Part shown: piece after piece, positions 47,876 to 56,504 of the stretch
Layout of the letters: every line of letters begins with the position of its first letter
Numbering within the stretch: the first letter of the stretch is position 1
Source: a virus
Direction: 5' to 3' (one strand)
DNA length: 64,000 nucleotides
Virus record (IMG/VR): IMGVR_UViG_3300049027_000111
Location: 1-64,000 of that record
Notes under the pieces: model-generated
Told to the model about the DNA's origin: nothing
Seen by the model: the letters and a program-made list of their open reading frames with translations, nothing else
Databases searched by the model: none
Translations under genes and position numbers: made by a program

Positions 47876-49617
47876 TGCCGATCGGCCTCGGCTGGCGCGA
47901 GGGCGGGATCCCGGAGCCGGAGCCCGGCGCGGAAGACTGGTGGAAGAACACGGCCTACCCGGTGCTCGGCGGCTTGTGGGACTGGGTCAAGGGCAACCCG
48001 GTCGAGGCCGCGTCGGCGTCGATGGTGCCGGGGGTGTCGGACGTCGCCGATATCGGTCTGCTCGGCCGCGACCTCTACCGCTTCGGCACGGAGCCTTCCC
48101 GCGAGACCGCGGTCAACCTGGGCCTGGGTGCCGCCGGGGCCGCGCTGCCGTTCGTCGGTGCTGGCTGGATCAAGGCCGCCGCGGGCTACGCGCCGCAGAA
48201 GACCCAGAAGGCCTACAAGCTGTTTGAGCAGCACCCCAAGGACCCGAACCTGCTGCTGCCGCTGTTCGTCGGTCGCGACCAGCCGATTCCCTTCGGCGAG
48301 TGGCTGATCGCCGAGGCCGGGCAGCCTGGCAGGGCCCCCGGCAAGGTCAAGAGCACGCTGGGCGATCTGGCGTACCGCCCTGGCTGGCACGCGGGCGACG
48401 TGCCGATCGCGACGCACATCGGCGGCAAGAGCGACCCGACGTTGAAGGCGCCGGACTACCGCCCCGACAAGCAGGTCTGGGCCGAGGTCGAGATGGCCGA
48501 CGACCAGGACTGGCAGTCGGTCGCCAACGCCCGCGCCAGGATCACCAAGGCTGGGACGCCCGACCCGAAGACGGCGCACATCACCGATCAGGTGCCGCTC
48601 GAGGGCTACTACCGCTACAAGACCAACCCGAACATGACCGGCGAGTGGCTGATCGGCGGCAACATGCGGGTCAACCGCATCTTGAGCGACGAGGAGGTCG
48701 AGGCGGCCAACAAGGCCGCGGGCGTGTCCGACCTGCCGCGCCTGTCGAAGCTCAACCGTGGTGCTGACCTCGCCGAGGTGCCCGCCCTGGCCAAGACGGA
48801 GATGCGCCAGCTGGTCGGCGGCGGCGGCAGCCTCGAGGAAGCGCAGGGCCGGCTGCAGCAGCTGGGCCCGGGGCACGGCCTGCGGCGGAGCCCGACCCAT
48901 CCGGGGGTCTACTTCACCGTGCGCGAGCCGCAAGCACCCGAGGTGGGCGCGGCTGCCGCTCCCACGAGCTCCGAGCCGGCCCACTTCGTGTTCAAGGCGG
49001 ATCCGGCCACGTCCGAGACGGTCGAGCGGCTGGCCGGGCGGGTGACCTCCGGCGTCAACGATCGCGCCGGCCTCGGCAACAAGGGGCAGTACGTCTACGA
49101 CAACAACAGCATCCTGCTGGACTCTTCTCTCTCGCCCGAGCAGCGCCACGACACGCTCACCCACGAGCTCGGCCACGCCATGGCCGCCAAGGGCGGTGTC
49201 GTCGACCCGCGCGGGCTCGCGTGGCAAGGAGCGCCGCCGGCCCAGGTGCTGGAGCAGATCCGCGCCCTGTCCGCCGGGCGCCGGCCGCACCTGTGGGGCA
49301 GCAACGAGGAGCTCGAGAACGCCTTCCCGCATTTGGGCGCGGCGGCGATCAGCAAGTACCGGGAGCGGCCCGACGAGCTCGCCGCCGATCTGGTCGCCAG
49401 CATGATCGCCGACCCGGCGAAGGCGAAGCAGGTCGGCCACGAGGCCTACCGCTGGGCCGCATCGAAGCTCAACGCGTCCGACCTCGGCAAGATCGCCCAG
49501 TTCCTGGGCGTGCCGCTGGCCATGGTCAGCGCCGCCCTGGCGCAGGCCTCGGGGCTCGAGCCGGAAGAGGCGCCGCCACCGCCCGCCACGGCCGGCGGCA
49601 TCGGCCTGGGCCGGTGA
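47875..49617 (+). CDS. Ejection-cluster protein with zinc metallopeptidase domain
   Basis: 580 residues. Begins MPIGLG and shares its first ~90 residues (WWKN...MVPGVSDVADIGLLGRD...SRETA) with the gene at 51088. The middle (WHAGDVPIATHIGGKS, PDKQVWAEVEMADDQDWQSV, GYYRYKTNPNMTGEWLIGGN) is a domain known from phage polyvalent proteins. The C-terminal third has HELGHAM with His430, Glu431, His434 and a downstream RPDELAADL (Asp500/Glu501), a zincin active site. Ends GGIGLGR. A peptidase delivered into the host is inferred. Confidence 0.65.
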   Translation: MPIGLGWREGGIPEPEPGAEDWWKNTAYPVLGGLWDWVKGNPVEAASASMVPGVSDVADIGLLGRDLYRFGTEPSRETAVNLGLGAAGAALPFVGAGWIKAAAGYAPQKTQKAYKLFEQHPKDPNLLLPLFVGRDQPIPFGEWLIAEAGQPGRAPGKVKSTLGDLAYRPGWHAGDVPIATHIGGKSDPTLKAPDYRPDKQVWAEVEMADDQDWQSVANARARITKAGTPDPKTAHITDQVPLEGYYRYKTNPNMTGEWLIGGNMRVNRILSDEEVEAANKAAGVSDLPRLSKLNRGADLAEVPALAKTEMRQLVGGGGSLEEAQGRLQQLGPGHGLRRSPTHPGVYFTVREPQAPEVGAAAAPTSSEPAHFVFKADPATSETVERLAGRVTSGVNDRAGLGNKGQYVYDNNSILLDSSLSPEQRHDTLTHELGHAMAAKGGVVDPRGLAWQGAPPAQVLEQIRALSAGRRPHLWGSNEELENAFPHLGAAAISKYRERPDELAADLVASMIADPAKAKQVGHEAYRWAASKLNASDLGKIAQFLGVPLAMVSAALAQASGLEPEEAPPPPATAGGIGLGR

Positions 49618-50339
49618 CCCTGGGCCTCGGGCGCACGCCCCTCGACGTGCAGCCGCTCGACGACGACGCGGCCTGGACGCGCCTGGTGGACGCGCTGCGG
49701 GATCGCGAGAGCGGCGGCGGCAAGCCGCTGGTGTCGAGGAAGGGCGCCTTGGGCTCGCTGCAGCTGATGCCCGGCACCGCCGACGACATGCTGAAGGCGC
49801 TCGGCCGGCGCGACGTCCTTGCCCTGCCGGCGCCGGAGCGACGCCACCGCGTGCGCTTCGATCGCACGCTCAACGAAGCGCTCGGGCAGGAATACCTCCG
49901 GCGCCAGCTGCGGGACTTCGGTGATCCGGTGCTGGCGCTTGCGGCCTACAACGGCGGGCCCGCCAACGTGAAGCGCTGGCTGAAGAAGAACGGCGATCCG
50001 CGCAAGGGCGAGGTCGATCTCGCGACCTGGATCGAGCGGATCCCCTTCGGCGAGACGCGCGCCTACGTCAAGACCGTGACCGCCAAGGCCGGCATGGCGC
50101 CGAAGCCGCCTCAGGCATTCCAGCCGGAAGGGCCGGCGGTGGAGCCGGTGGTGGCCTCGGCACCGGCGCCATGGCGGGCCGAGATGCCGTGGGGGGTCGC
50201 GGCGCTGGCACCGTCGCCGATCGCGGGACCAACGCCGTGGCGGGTCGAGCCGCTGCCGGTCACGGCACCCTTGCCGGTCACCAAGCCGCTGTTCCTGGCC
50301 GAGGACGATCCATTGGCGCGGCTGCTCGGCCGCAGGTGA
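49614..50339 (+). CDS. Virion lytic transglycosylase (SLT)
   Basis: 241 residues from GTG in a GTGA overlap. Catalytic Glu32 in RDRESGGG, then ALGSLQLMPGTA (47-56), VLALAAYNGGPANV and GETRAYVKTV: the four SLT motifs in order. The family cuts the glycan strand of peptidoglycan. After the domain comes a Pro-rich linker and a short tail. Starts VTLGLGR, the same tag as its neighbours. Likely opens the wall during DNA entry. Confidence 0.85.
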   Translation: MTLGLGRTPLDVQPLDDDAAWTRLVDALRDRESGGGKPLVSRKGALGSLQLMPGTADDMLKALGRRDVLALPAPERRHRVRFDRTLNEALGQEYLRRQLRDFGDPVLALAAYNGGPANVKRWLKKNGDPRKGEVDLATWIERIPFGETRAYVKTVTAKAGMAPKPPQAFQPEGPAVEPVVASAPAPWRAEMPWGVAALAPSPIAGPTPWRVEPLPVTAPLPVTKPLFLAEDDPLARLLGRR

Positions 50340-50350
50340 GAGGAAACGAC

Positions 50351-51088
50351 ATGCCGCAGCCGATGCGCCGGACCATCCCGCGCCAGCTCGAGCTCCTGTC
50401 CAAGCGTGGCGACTGGCGCAGCGTCGCGCTGGTCGGCGTCGCGGACGGCGATGCCGCGACCTGGCTGACCCAGGTGGCGCCGCGCGCGCGGCTGACGATC
50501 GTCGCCACGTGGCCGGAGGAGGGCGTCCTGCGCGCGGCCAAGCTCGCGGGCCAGCAGCGCCAGCTGCGGCGCCTGGCGCGGGCCTATGGCGACCGGCTGA
50601 CCTTCCTCGAGGCCGACCCGAAGGAAGCGCTCAAGGCGGTTGGCGACGACAAGTTCGACGCGGTGGCGCTCCTCGGCGGCCTCGAGGGCAAGGAGCTCGG
50701 CACCGTCGGCAAGCGCTGGGCGGAGCACGTCAACCAGGGCGGCATGCTGCTCGGCATCGATCATCGCGACAAGGCGACGGCGAGCGCGCTCAAGAAGCTG
50801 GCGCCGGAGCACCAGAAGCTGAAGGACGGCCTGTGGGCCGCCCGCATCCGCCGGCCGTCACCAGAAGGCGAGGAGCAGGGCGAGCCCGACCCGGTGCTGT
50901 CGGAGCCGCCGGCAATCGAGGGGCCCGAGCTCGAGGATCCGCCGATCGAGGAGACGGAGCCCGACCTTGAGGAGGATCCGCCGAGCGACGGCGAGCGCGA
51001 TCTGGCCCTGGAGGCCGCCGAGCCCGAGCCCGAGCCCGCGCCGCCGGTGGTGAAGCGCACGCGCGGTCGGCCGCGGAAGGCCCCCTGA
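50351..51088 (+). CDS. Methyltransferase-fold protein with C-terminal AT-hook
   Basis: 245 residues. Residues 25-150 follow a class I methyltransferase fold: SVALVGVADGDAATWL, ARLTIVATWPEE, DRLTFLEADPKEAL, FDAVALLGGLEGK, GGMLLGIDH, but the SAM loop GVADG is degenerate, so activity is uncertain. An acidic Pro/Glu linker follows, and the protein ends KRTRGRPRKAP, an AT-hook. DNA binding of the tail is likely. Odd cargo inside the ejection cluster. Confidence 0.55.
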   Translation: MPQPMRRTIPRQLELLSKRGDWRSVALVGVADGDAATWLTQVAPRARLTIVATWPEEGVLRAAKLAGQQRQLRRLARAYGDRLTFLEADPKEALKAVGDDKFDAVALLGGLEGKELGTVGKRWAEHVNQGGMLLGIDHRDKATASALKKLAPEHQKLKDGLWAARIRRPSPEGEEQGEPDPVLSEPPAIEGPELEDPPIEETEPDLEEDPPSDGERDLALEAAEPEPEPAPPVVKRTRGRPRKAP

Positions 51089-52599
51089 TGGCCAGGATCG
51101 GCCTCGGCCCGAGCGGCCCCCCGGCGCCGGATCCGCGTGCTGAGGACTGGTGGCAGTCGGTCTACCCGACGCTGCGCTCCGCCTGGGACTGGACGCGCGG
51201 CAATCCTCTCGACGCCGCCAGCATGTCGATGGTCCCGGGCGTCTCCGATGTCGCCGACGTGGCGATAGCCGGCCGTGACATCGGCCGGTTCGCCCATCAG
51301 CCGAGCCGCGAGACGGCGCTCGATGCCGCGCTGTCGACCGCCGGGGCGGCGCTGCCGGTGCTCGGTGCCGCCACGGTCAAGCGCGCCGGCACGGTCGCAA
51401 GCAAGCTTGGGACCAGGGCGGCGATCGAGGGCCCGATCCCGATCTCGGCCGCGTCGTTCGCGAAGGAACCGGTGAAGCAGGAGATCGAGCGGCGCGTCTC
51501 CACGATGGAGGCGCCGTTCGACATCTCCGATCTGGGCCGGAGCAGCGGGCCGCAGGCCGAGCTGCCGCGCTACGATCCGCGCGCCGGCAAGGGCCGCGGC
51601 TTCCCGGCCCGGGTGCAGCGGCTCATGGGGAACAAGGACGTCTACGAGCAGATGAAGGGGTTCGTCGAGCGCGGCCTCGATATGAGCGGCCGCGAATGGT
51701 ACGACACCCGGCCGCTCAAGGAGGCGTTCATCGAGCACTGGGGCCCGGAGGACGGGCCCGGAATGTTCACGCGCTACATGGACTACGTGGCCGCCTCGAG
51801 CCCGCGCTCGGACGTGGCCAGCAACATCAGGAACGCCAGCTACTATTACAGCCGCGACGTGCAGGGCAACCCGCTCACGGACGCGGAGGAGAAGCTGCCC
51901 TACCCCTACGGCCATCTGGCGCAGGGCCTGCACAAGCAGAACGCCGTTCGGGTCGGCGACCCGAATCAGGTGAGCTTCGATCCCAGGAACAACCCCAAGC
52001 CCTTGTCCTTCTCGGCCAACCTCCAGGGCAACCATTTGCCGGCCACGATCGATGCGCATGCGATCAAGCTGCCGGCGATGCTCGCGCGCGATCCCGAGTT
52101 CCTGATCCGGAACATCCGCGAGGAGGCGTTTGATCCGGTCACCGGGAAGAACAAGATCGATCCGGCGACAGGGAAGAAGGTCTACATCAACCGCAGCCCC
52201 TACAAGGAATTCAAGGCGGGCACGCTGTCGATGGACGATGCGGTCAAGGACCCGACCTTGTGGGAAGGCCAGCCGAACGAGAACGAGTACCTGGCGATGG
52301 AGCTCTATTACAAGCGCATCGCGGAGGAGCTCGGCATCACGCCCGCCCAGGCCCAGGCCGCGGCATGGGTCGGCGGTGGCCATCTCACCGGTCTGGAGAG
52401 CGCGGCCGAGCCGTTCATGGCGACCGTCAACAAGCGGCTCCAGCGCACCGCGGCGGTGCATGAGCTGCCGGTCGAGGAGACCACGCGCCGTTTCGTCAAG
52501 GGCGAGCTGCCGCTGTTGAGCGCGGCGCCGGTCGGCATCGGCCTCGGGCTGGGCGCCCGGACCTTGAGCCAGCTCGGCGCCGACGAGGAGCCCTACTAG
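51088..52599 (+). CDS. Ejection-cluster protein, shared N-terminus and DUF7178-like domain
   Basis: 503 residues, starting MARIGLG. The first ~95 residues repeat the module of the gene at 47875 (AEDWWQS, DAASMSMVPGVSDVAD, SRETALDAALSTAGAALPVL). From about 190, REWYDTRPLKEAFIEHWG, MDYVAASSPRSDVASNIRNA, PYPYGHLAQGLHKQNAV and SFSANLQGNHLPATIDAHAI are the pattern of a phage domain annotated DUF7178. Near the end GIGLGLGAR resembles the tag. Probably packaged with the DNA. Confidence 0.6.
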   Translation: MARIGLGPSGPPAPDPRAEDWWQSVYPTLRSAWDWTRGNPLDAASMSMVPGVSDVADVAIAGRDIGRFAHQPSRETALDAALSTAGAALPVLGAATVKRAGTVASKLGTRAAIEGPIPISAASFAKEPVKQEIERRVSTMEAPFDISDLGRSSGPQAELPRYDPRAGKGRGFPARVQRLMGNKDVYEQMKGFVERGLDMSGREWYDTRPLKEAFIEHWGPEDGPGMFTRYMDYVAASSPRSDVASNIRNASYYYSRDVQGNPLTDAEEKLPYPYGHLAQGLHKQNAVRVGDPNQVSFDPRNNPKPLSFSANLQGNHLPATIDAHAIKLPAMLARDPEFLIRNIREEAFDPVTGKNKIDPATGKKVYINRSPYKEFKAGTLSMDDAVKDPTLWEGQPNENEYLAMELYYKRIAEELGITPAQAQAAAWVGGGHLTGLESAAEPFMATVNKRLQRTAAVHELPVEETTRRFVKGELPLLSAAPVGIGLGLGARTLSQLGADEEPY

Positions 52600-52808
52600 G
52601 CCCCGGGGCTCGGCGGGCCCTGCTCCTCGAGCACCAGCTCCATGTTCACCAGCAGCCAGGACAGCGCCATCGCCGCCATCGGCGGGATCGGCCGCTGGCC
52701 GCTCTCCCAGCGCGCCACCGTGGAGCGCGACACGCCCAGCTCCTGCGCCAGATGCTCCTGCGGCCACGACAGGCGGTAGCGCAGGTCGATGAGCTCCTGA
52801 GCGGTCAT
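52596..52808 (-). CDS. XRE-family helix-turn-helix repressor
   Basis: 70 residues. MTAQELIDLRYRLSWPQEHL, then AQELGVSRSTVARWESGQRP is a full Cro/CI-type HTH, with a short helical end. Two bases after the stop of the gene upstream. Likely controls nearby promoters, perhaps the repeats at 53353-53396. Confidence 0.8.
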   Translation of the reverse strand: MTAQELIDLRYRLSWPQEHLAQELGVSRSTVARWESGQRPIPPMAAMALSWLLVNMELVLEEQGPPSPGA

Positions 52809-52810
52809 GG

Positions 52811-53329
52811 TCAGCCCTCCTCGATCAGGTAGCGCTCGATCTCGGGCAGCGATGCGCCACAGTTACCGCCATCGGGGGGCCAGACGAGATAGTTGCCGCG
52901 GAGGTCGATTAGCCAATAGCCGTTGTAGTCGGCTGCCCGCGGGTCGCGGGTCCGGCTCTTGCGCAGGACCAGCTCCTGCCGTTGGGCCATCCGGCGCAGC
53001 CGGGTCTCGTAGCTCTTGTACTGCGTGCCGGTCATATTGTTGACGCGGTCGGCATCCGCCTGGTCGCGCTCGCGTTCGCGCTGCTCTTCGGCACTCTCTG
53101 CCGCCTCGATCAGACGGACGCCGATCCGCTCGACCGCCTGACGGATCTCCCAACCCGGGGCGCGCTCGCCGCCACCCTTGCGGACGTAGTCGAACTTGAC
53201 CCCGTCGAAGTCGTAGTTGTCGAGGGCATCCTGGAACGCGTCGACCGTCGGTTCCTCGCCGAGCTCCTCGCGGAGCTCCCGCAGCGCCGTGCGCGCCATG
53301 CGCTCGATGATCCGCTCGTTGAGCCTCAT
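52811..53329 (-). CDS. Hypothetical protein with compact C-terminal beta domain
   Basis: 172 residues. N-terminal helices (IERMARTALRELREELGEEP) and a linker, then QRQELVLRKSRTRDPRAADY, NGYWLIDLRGNYLVWPPDGG, ASLPEIERYLIEEG, a small domain I have seen as a stand-alone unit in phages and bacteria, function unknown. Translationally near the HTH repressor. Confidence 0.6.
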   Translation of the reverse strand: MRLNERIIERMARTALRELREELGEEPTVDAFQDALDNYDFDGVKFDYVRKGGGERAPGWEIRQAVERIGVRLIEAAESAEEQRERERDQADADRVNNMTGTQYKSYETRLRRMAQRQELVLRKSRTRDPRAADYNGYWLIDLRGNYLVWPPDGGNCGASLPEIERYLIEEG

Positions 53330-53352
53330 CGCAACCTCCCGCGTTTGATGGC

Positions 53353-53396
53353 GCCGGAAGTGTTACCACAAGTGTCGCTGGAAGTCACGCTGGAAG
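53353..53396. repeat. Three GC(C/T)GGAAG direct repeats in divergent promoter region
   Basis: GCCGGAAG at 53353, GCTGGAAG at 53377 and 53389, at spacings of 24 and 12 bases, between the minus-strand gene pair and the scaffold genes. Spacing in multiples of 12 suggests bound protein on one DNA face. Candidate site for the XRE repressor. Confidence 0.45.
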
Positions 53397-53427
53397 CGTA
53401 ACCCCGGCCGCGCACCCAAGGACATCC

Positions 53428-53694
53428 ATGGACGACAACGAGAGGCTGCAGCTGGCGCGTCAGGCCGACGCGCTGTTGCAGAACCATGCCTGGCAGGCCG
53501 CCGTCGCGCGCCGCCGCCAGGCGCTCAAGGACATGTGGGAGGCGACGCCGCCGGCCGAGCTGGCCGAGCGCGAGCGCCTGTTCACCGAGCTTCGCGCCCT
53601 CGCGGGCGTCGAGGGGTCGCTGCGCTCGATCCTCATGGACGGGCAGGCGATCGAGCGTCGAACGACCCTTAGGAGAGTACGCACCCATGGCTGA
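53428..53694 (+). CDS. Small protein preceding scaffold
   Basis: 88 residues behind AAGGA. Helical and charged (LQLARQADALLQNHAWQAAV, LAERERLFTELRALAGVEGS). Small proteins in this position are common before scaffolds and may help portal or prohead assembly. Its end overlaps the scaffold start by eight bases. Confidence 0.6.
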   Translation: MDDNERLQLARQADALLQNHAWQAAVARRRQALKDMWEATPPAELAERERLFTELRALAGVEGSLRSILMDGQAIERRTTLRRVRTHG

Positions 53695-54892
53695 GCCCTC
53701 CCCGGCCCCGGCTTCGGACCCGCCGCGCGGCATCAGCATGCATCAAGCGGCTGCCCTCTTGGATTCGCGGCAAGCGTCCGGGGCCTATGACCCGACACGC
53801 GCCTCTGCCGCCCCAGCTGCAGGCACGCCATCCGACCAGGCGCCAGAGCCCTCGGACGACGAGACCGTCGCTCCGACTCCAGGCGCGCCGAGCGAGACGC
53901 CCCGCCGTCCCGACGCCCCTGCACCCGACGACGAGGTCGATCCGGGCGAGGAGGAGGCCGAGGACGGCGAGCCTGAAGAGGAGGCCGAGCCGGAAGAGGA
54001 GACCGACGAGGCCTACCTTGAGGATGAGGACGGGACGAAAATCCCGGTCGCCGAAGCGCTGAGCACCTACAAGCGCTTCAAGGATCTTCAGGCACGCGTC
54101 ACGCGCAAGGAGCAGGCCCTCGCTGAAGAGCGACGGCAGATCACCGGGCAAGTACGTGAGGTCGAGACCGCCCTGGCCCAGAAAGCCAGGGCGGCTCTGG
54201 AGAGCGAGCAGACCTACCAGACGAAGATCGCGGAGCTCGACACCTACCTGGCCGAGATCTCCCAGGGCCTGACGGGCGCCGACGAGCAGTGGAAGGGGGT
54301 CGACTGGACCAAGCTCAAGACCGAGCAGCCGGGCGAGTACCTCCTGCTGCGCGACGAGTGGCAGCGGCACCAGGACACCAAGCGCGAGGTCGAGACCCGG
54401 CGCCAGACCATCGCGCGCGAGCAGGCCGAGCACGAGCAGCGCACGCAGCAGCAGCAGCACGCCAAGCTGCAGCAGCACCTGCGCACCCGCTACGCGGACA
54501 TGCTGGCCGATCCGCAAAAGACCCAGCGGGTGAGCGACGCGATGCTCGGGCTGGCGCACGAGCTCGGCTACAGCGACCAGGAAATCTCGCAGACGCTCGA
54601 CACTCGGGCGTGGGATCTCTGGCACATGGCCGCTCAGTACAAGGTCATGATGCAGGAGCGTGACCGCGCCTTGCAGGGCCAGCCCAAGCGCCAGCTGGTC
54701 GAGGGCGGCGAGCTCGCCCCGCAGCGGGTCAAGATCGTCAAGCCGTCGGCCCCCAAGCCTCGGGCGCTCACGACCGAGAAGGCGCAGCTCGGCGGCGCCT
54801 ACAGCGCGTTCCAGAAGGACCCGAGCCGCGAGAACGCGCTCAAGGCCCTGGAGGCCCGCCAGCGCTACAACGGCGCCGCCCGCACGCGCTAG
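53687..54892 (+). CDS. Scaffolding protein
   Basis: 401 residues, ATG behind AGGAGAG. Long acidic N-terminal part (about 45-115, with EEEAEDGEPEEEAEPEEETD), then a long helical Gln/Glu/Arg-rich region (QALAEERRQITGQVREVETA, KREVETRRQTIAREQAEHEQ) and a basic C-terminus (PKPRALTTEKAQ), which usually touches the coat. It lies directly before the capsid gene. Position and build make this call firm. Confidence 0.78.
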   Translation: MAEPSPAPASDPPRGISMHQAAALLDSRQASGAYDPTRASAAPAAGTPSDQAPEPSDDETVAPTPGAPSETPRRPDAPAPDDEVDPGEEEAEDGEPEEEAEPEEETDEAYLEDEDGTKIPVAEALSTYKRFKDLQARVTRKEQALAEERRQITGQVREVETALAQKARAALESEQTYQTKIAELDTYLAEISQGLTGADEQWKGVDWTKLKTEQPGEYLLLRDEWQRHQDTKREVETRRQTIAREQAEHEQRTQQQQHAKLQQHLRTRYADMLADPQKTQRVSDAMLGLAHELGYSDQEISQTLDTRAWDLWHMAAQYKVMMQERDRALQGQPKRQLVEGGELAPQRVKIVKPSAPKPRALTTEKAQLGGAYSAFQKDPSRENALKALEARQRYNGAARTR

Positions 54893-55010
54893 ATTTGGTC
54901 ACTTAGCAGCTTTCCTCTCCTCCTCCTCCTCGACCTCGCGGGATGCCCACCCGCCGGGCCGGCGCAACGCCGTCCTAAGTCATCACCAGAAATACCCAAG
55001 GTAAACCACC

Positions 55011-56039
55011 GTGGCGACAGTTACCGGCACCCTTGTGACCAATGGGACGCAAACGCTCGTTGGCATGCGCGAAGATCTCGCGGAGTTTATTAGCAGAACA
55101 GATCCAGCTGAGACGCCATTCTATAGTTTCTGCGATGAGGGCACGGCCAAGAATTCACTTGCGCACGACTGGCAGACCGTCGATCTGCGCAACGCCCGCC
55201 GCGTCCCGAGGCCTGAGGGCGACACCGTCACCCTCGACACGCCGAAGAAGACAGTCAAGCTCAGCAACGCTTGCGAGATCATCCGTGGCGAGTATGGTAT
55301 CTCGGGCACGGCGCAAGCGGTCGATACCGCTGGCGACACAGGCTCGATGAATTTTCAGCGGCTTCATTTTGGCATGGAGCTGCGCAAGGACGTCGAGTTC
55401 ATGCTGCTCGGCCCGCAGAACAAGAAGGCGACCGACACGCGCGAGTCGGCCGGCATCCAGGCCTTTGCCGGGGTCTTCTCCTACGGCTCCGGCGCCACGA
55501 CCCCTGGCACGGGCGCCAGCGCCGGCACGGTCGATGTCACGCAGGGCACCGCCCGTGACCTGACCATGGACATTCTCAACACAGGCCTAAGATCAGCCTG
55601 GACCGGCGGCGCCCGCACGTCAGTCATGTTCATGTCAAGCGCTCAAAAGATGGGCATCGACGAGGTTTTGCCGACCGATCAGCTGGCCACCGGCCAGTCT
55701 GATCTGTTGAAGGATGGCGTTCTTGTGGCCACGACAGTCGCGGTGTGGCGGTCAGCTTTTGGCGACGTTAAGTTTGTAATGGATCGTATCCTTGACGAAG
55801 GTGCAACCGACAGTGCTGGCGACCCGATTACTTGGGGAACCGGCGTGATAATTGGCGTCGATGAGCGCGGCACCTATCGCCCGAAGGTCTGCACCTTGCC
55901 GGGCCGCAAGTTCAAGACCGAGCCGCTGGGCAAAAGGGGCGACATCGATGAAGAGCTGGTCGTGTGGGAAGGCACGCTCGAGGTGCCGAACCCGGCGGCC
56001 ATCGCCGTCATAGGCGGGTTGAACGACCCGACGGCGTGA
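55011..56039 (+). CDS. Major capsid protein (SU10/DUF5309 type)
   Basis: 342 residues from GTG behind AAGG. Starts TGTLVTNGTQTLVGMREDLA and AEFISRTDPAETPFYSF, then WQTVDLRNARRVPRPEGDTV, IIRGEYGISGTAQAVDTAGD, ELRKDVEFMLLGPQNKKATD, and a C-terminal LVVWEGTLEVPNPAA, the pattern of SU10-like HK97-fold coats. Codon use is more A/T-tolerant than its neighbours in several blocks, as often in highly expressed coats. A 118-base pyrimidine-rich leader precedes it. Confidence 0.88.
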   Translation: MATVTGTLVTNGTQTLVGMREDLAEFISRTDPAETPFYSFCDEGTAKNSLAHDWQTVDLRNARRVPRPEGDTVTLDTPKKTVKLSNACEIIRGEYGISGTAQAVDTAGDTGSMNFQRLHFGMELRKDVEFMLLGPQNKKATDTRESAGIQAFAGVFSYGSGATTPGTGASAGTVDVTQGTARDLTMDILNTGLRSAWTGGARTSVMFMSSAQKMGIDEVLPTDQLATGQSDLLKDGVLVATTVAVWRSAFGDVKFVMDRILDEGATDSAGDPITWGTGVIIGVDERGTYRPKVCTLPGRKFKTEPLGKRGDIDEELVVWEGTLEVPNPAAIAVIGGLNDPTA

Positions 56040-56091
56040 TCGGCCCGGCTGCCTGGCATCATGCTGGCGGCCACGCCTTCCGGGCCGATGA

Positions 56092-56121
56092 GCCGCCCCG
56101 GGATCCCGACCCCGGGGCGGC
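56092..56121 (+). terminator. Hairpin after capsid gene
   Basis: An 11-bp perfect stem GCCGCCCCGGG/CCCGGGGCGGC with an eight-base loop, 53 bases after the capsid stop, with no T tract. Might slow transcription or protect the capsid mRNA end. Confidence 0.55.
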
Positions 56122-56144
56122 GCTCCCCTGCGGAGAACAGTGGA

Positions 56145-56501
56145 ATGCACCGACGCAACCGCACGGCCGCGGTCGAGATCAGCGGCGACCGCATGGTGCG
56201 CCACCGGCCCGGCGGCAAGCAGATCTACCGCGTCTCGGGCGACGAGCTGCGCTGGGCCGTGGTCGAGTACGTGCCGCAGGATCTCACCGACCGGCTGGCC
56301 CGCTCGCGCAGCCTGGAGCTCAAGATGCCGCTCGGCGATCCCGAGAACGTCTGGATCAAGGTCGCCGAGTACCCGCTGACGTGGCTGAACGCCCAGGTGC
56401 CGATGAGCGCCTGGGACGACCGCAAGGCTATGGCGCGGCGGGTGGTCAACAACCGGGACTATCGCCGGCTTCGGGCGGACAGCGATACCAGGATGTGGTG
56501 A
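56145..56501 (+). CDS. Hypothetical structural-block protein
   Basis: 118 residues behind GGAGAA. Basic start, then AVEISGDRMVRHRPGGKQIY, ELRWAVVEYVPQDLTDRLAR, VWIKVAEYPLTWLNAQVPMS. Mixed alpha/beta, no known domain. Between capsid and adaptor, so it may be a head-completion or decoration protein. Confidence 0.6.
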   Translation: MHRRNRTAAVEISGDRMVRHRPGGKQIYRVSGDELRWAVVEYVPQDLTDRLARSRSLELKMPLGDPENVWIKVAEYPLTWLNAQVPMSAWDDRKAMARRVVNNRDYRRLRADSDTRMW

Positions 56502-56504
56502 GCC

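Noticed and set aside
50761-52767. 668-codon minus-strand frame opposite the ejection cluster
   Set aside because: Antisense shadow of two genes with recognisable domains.
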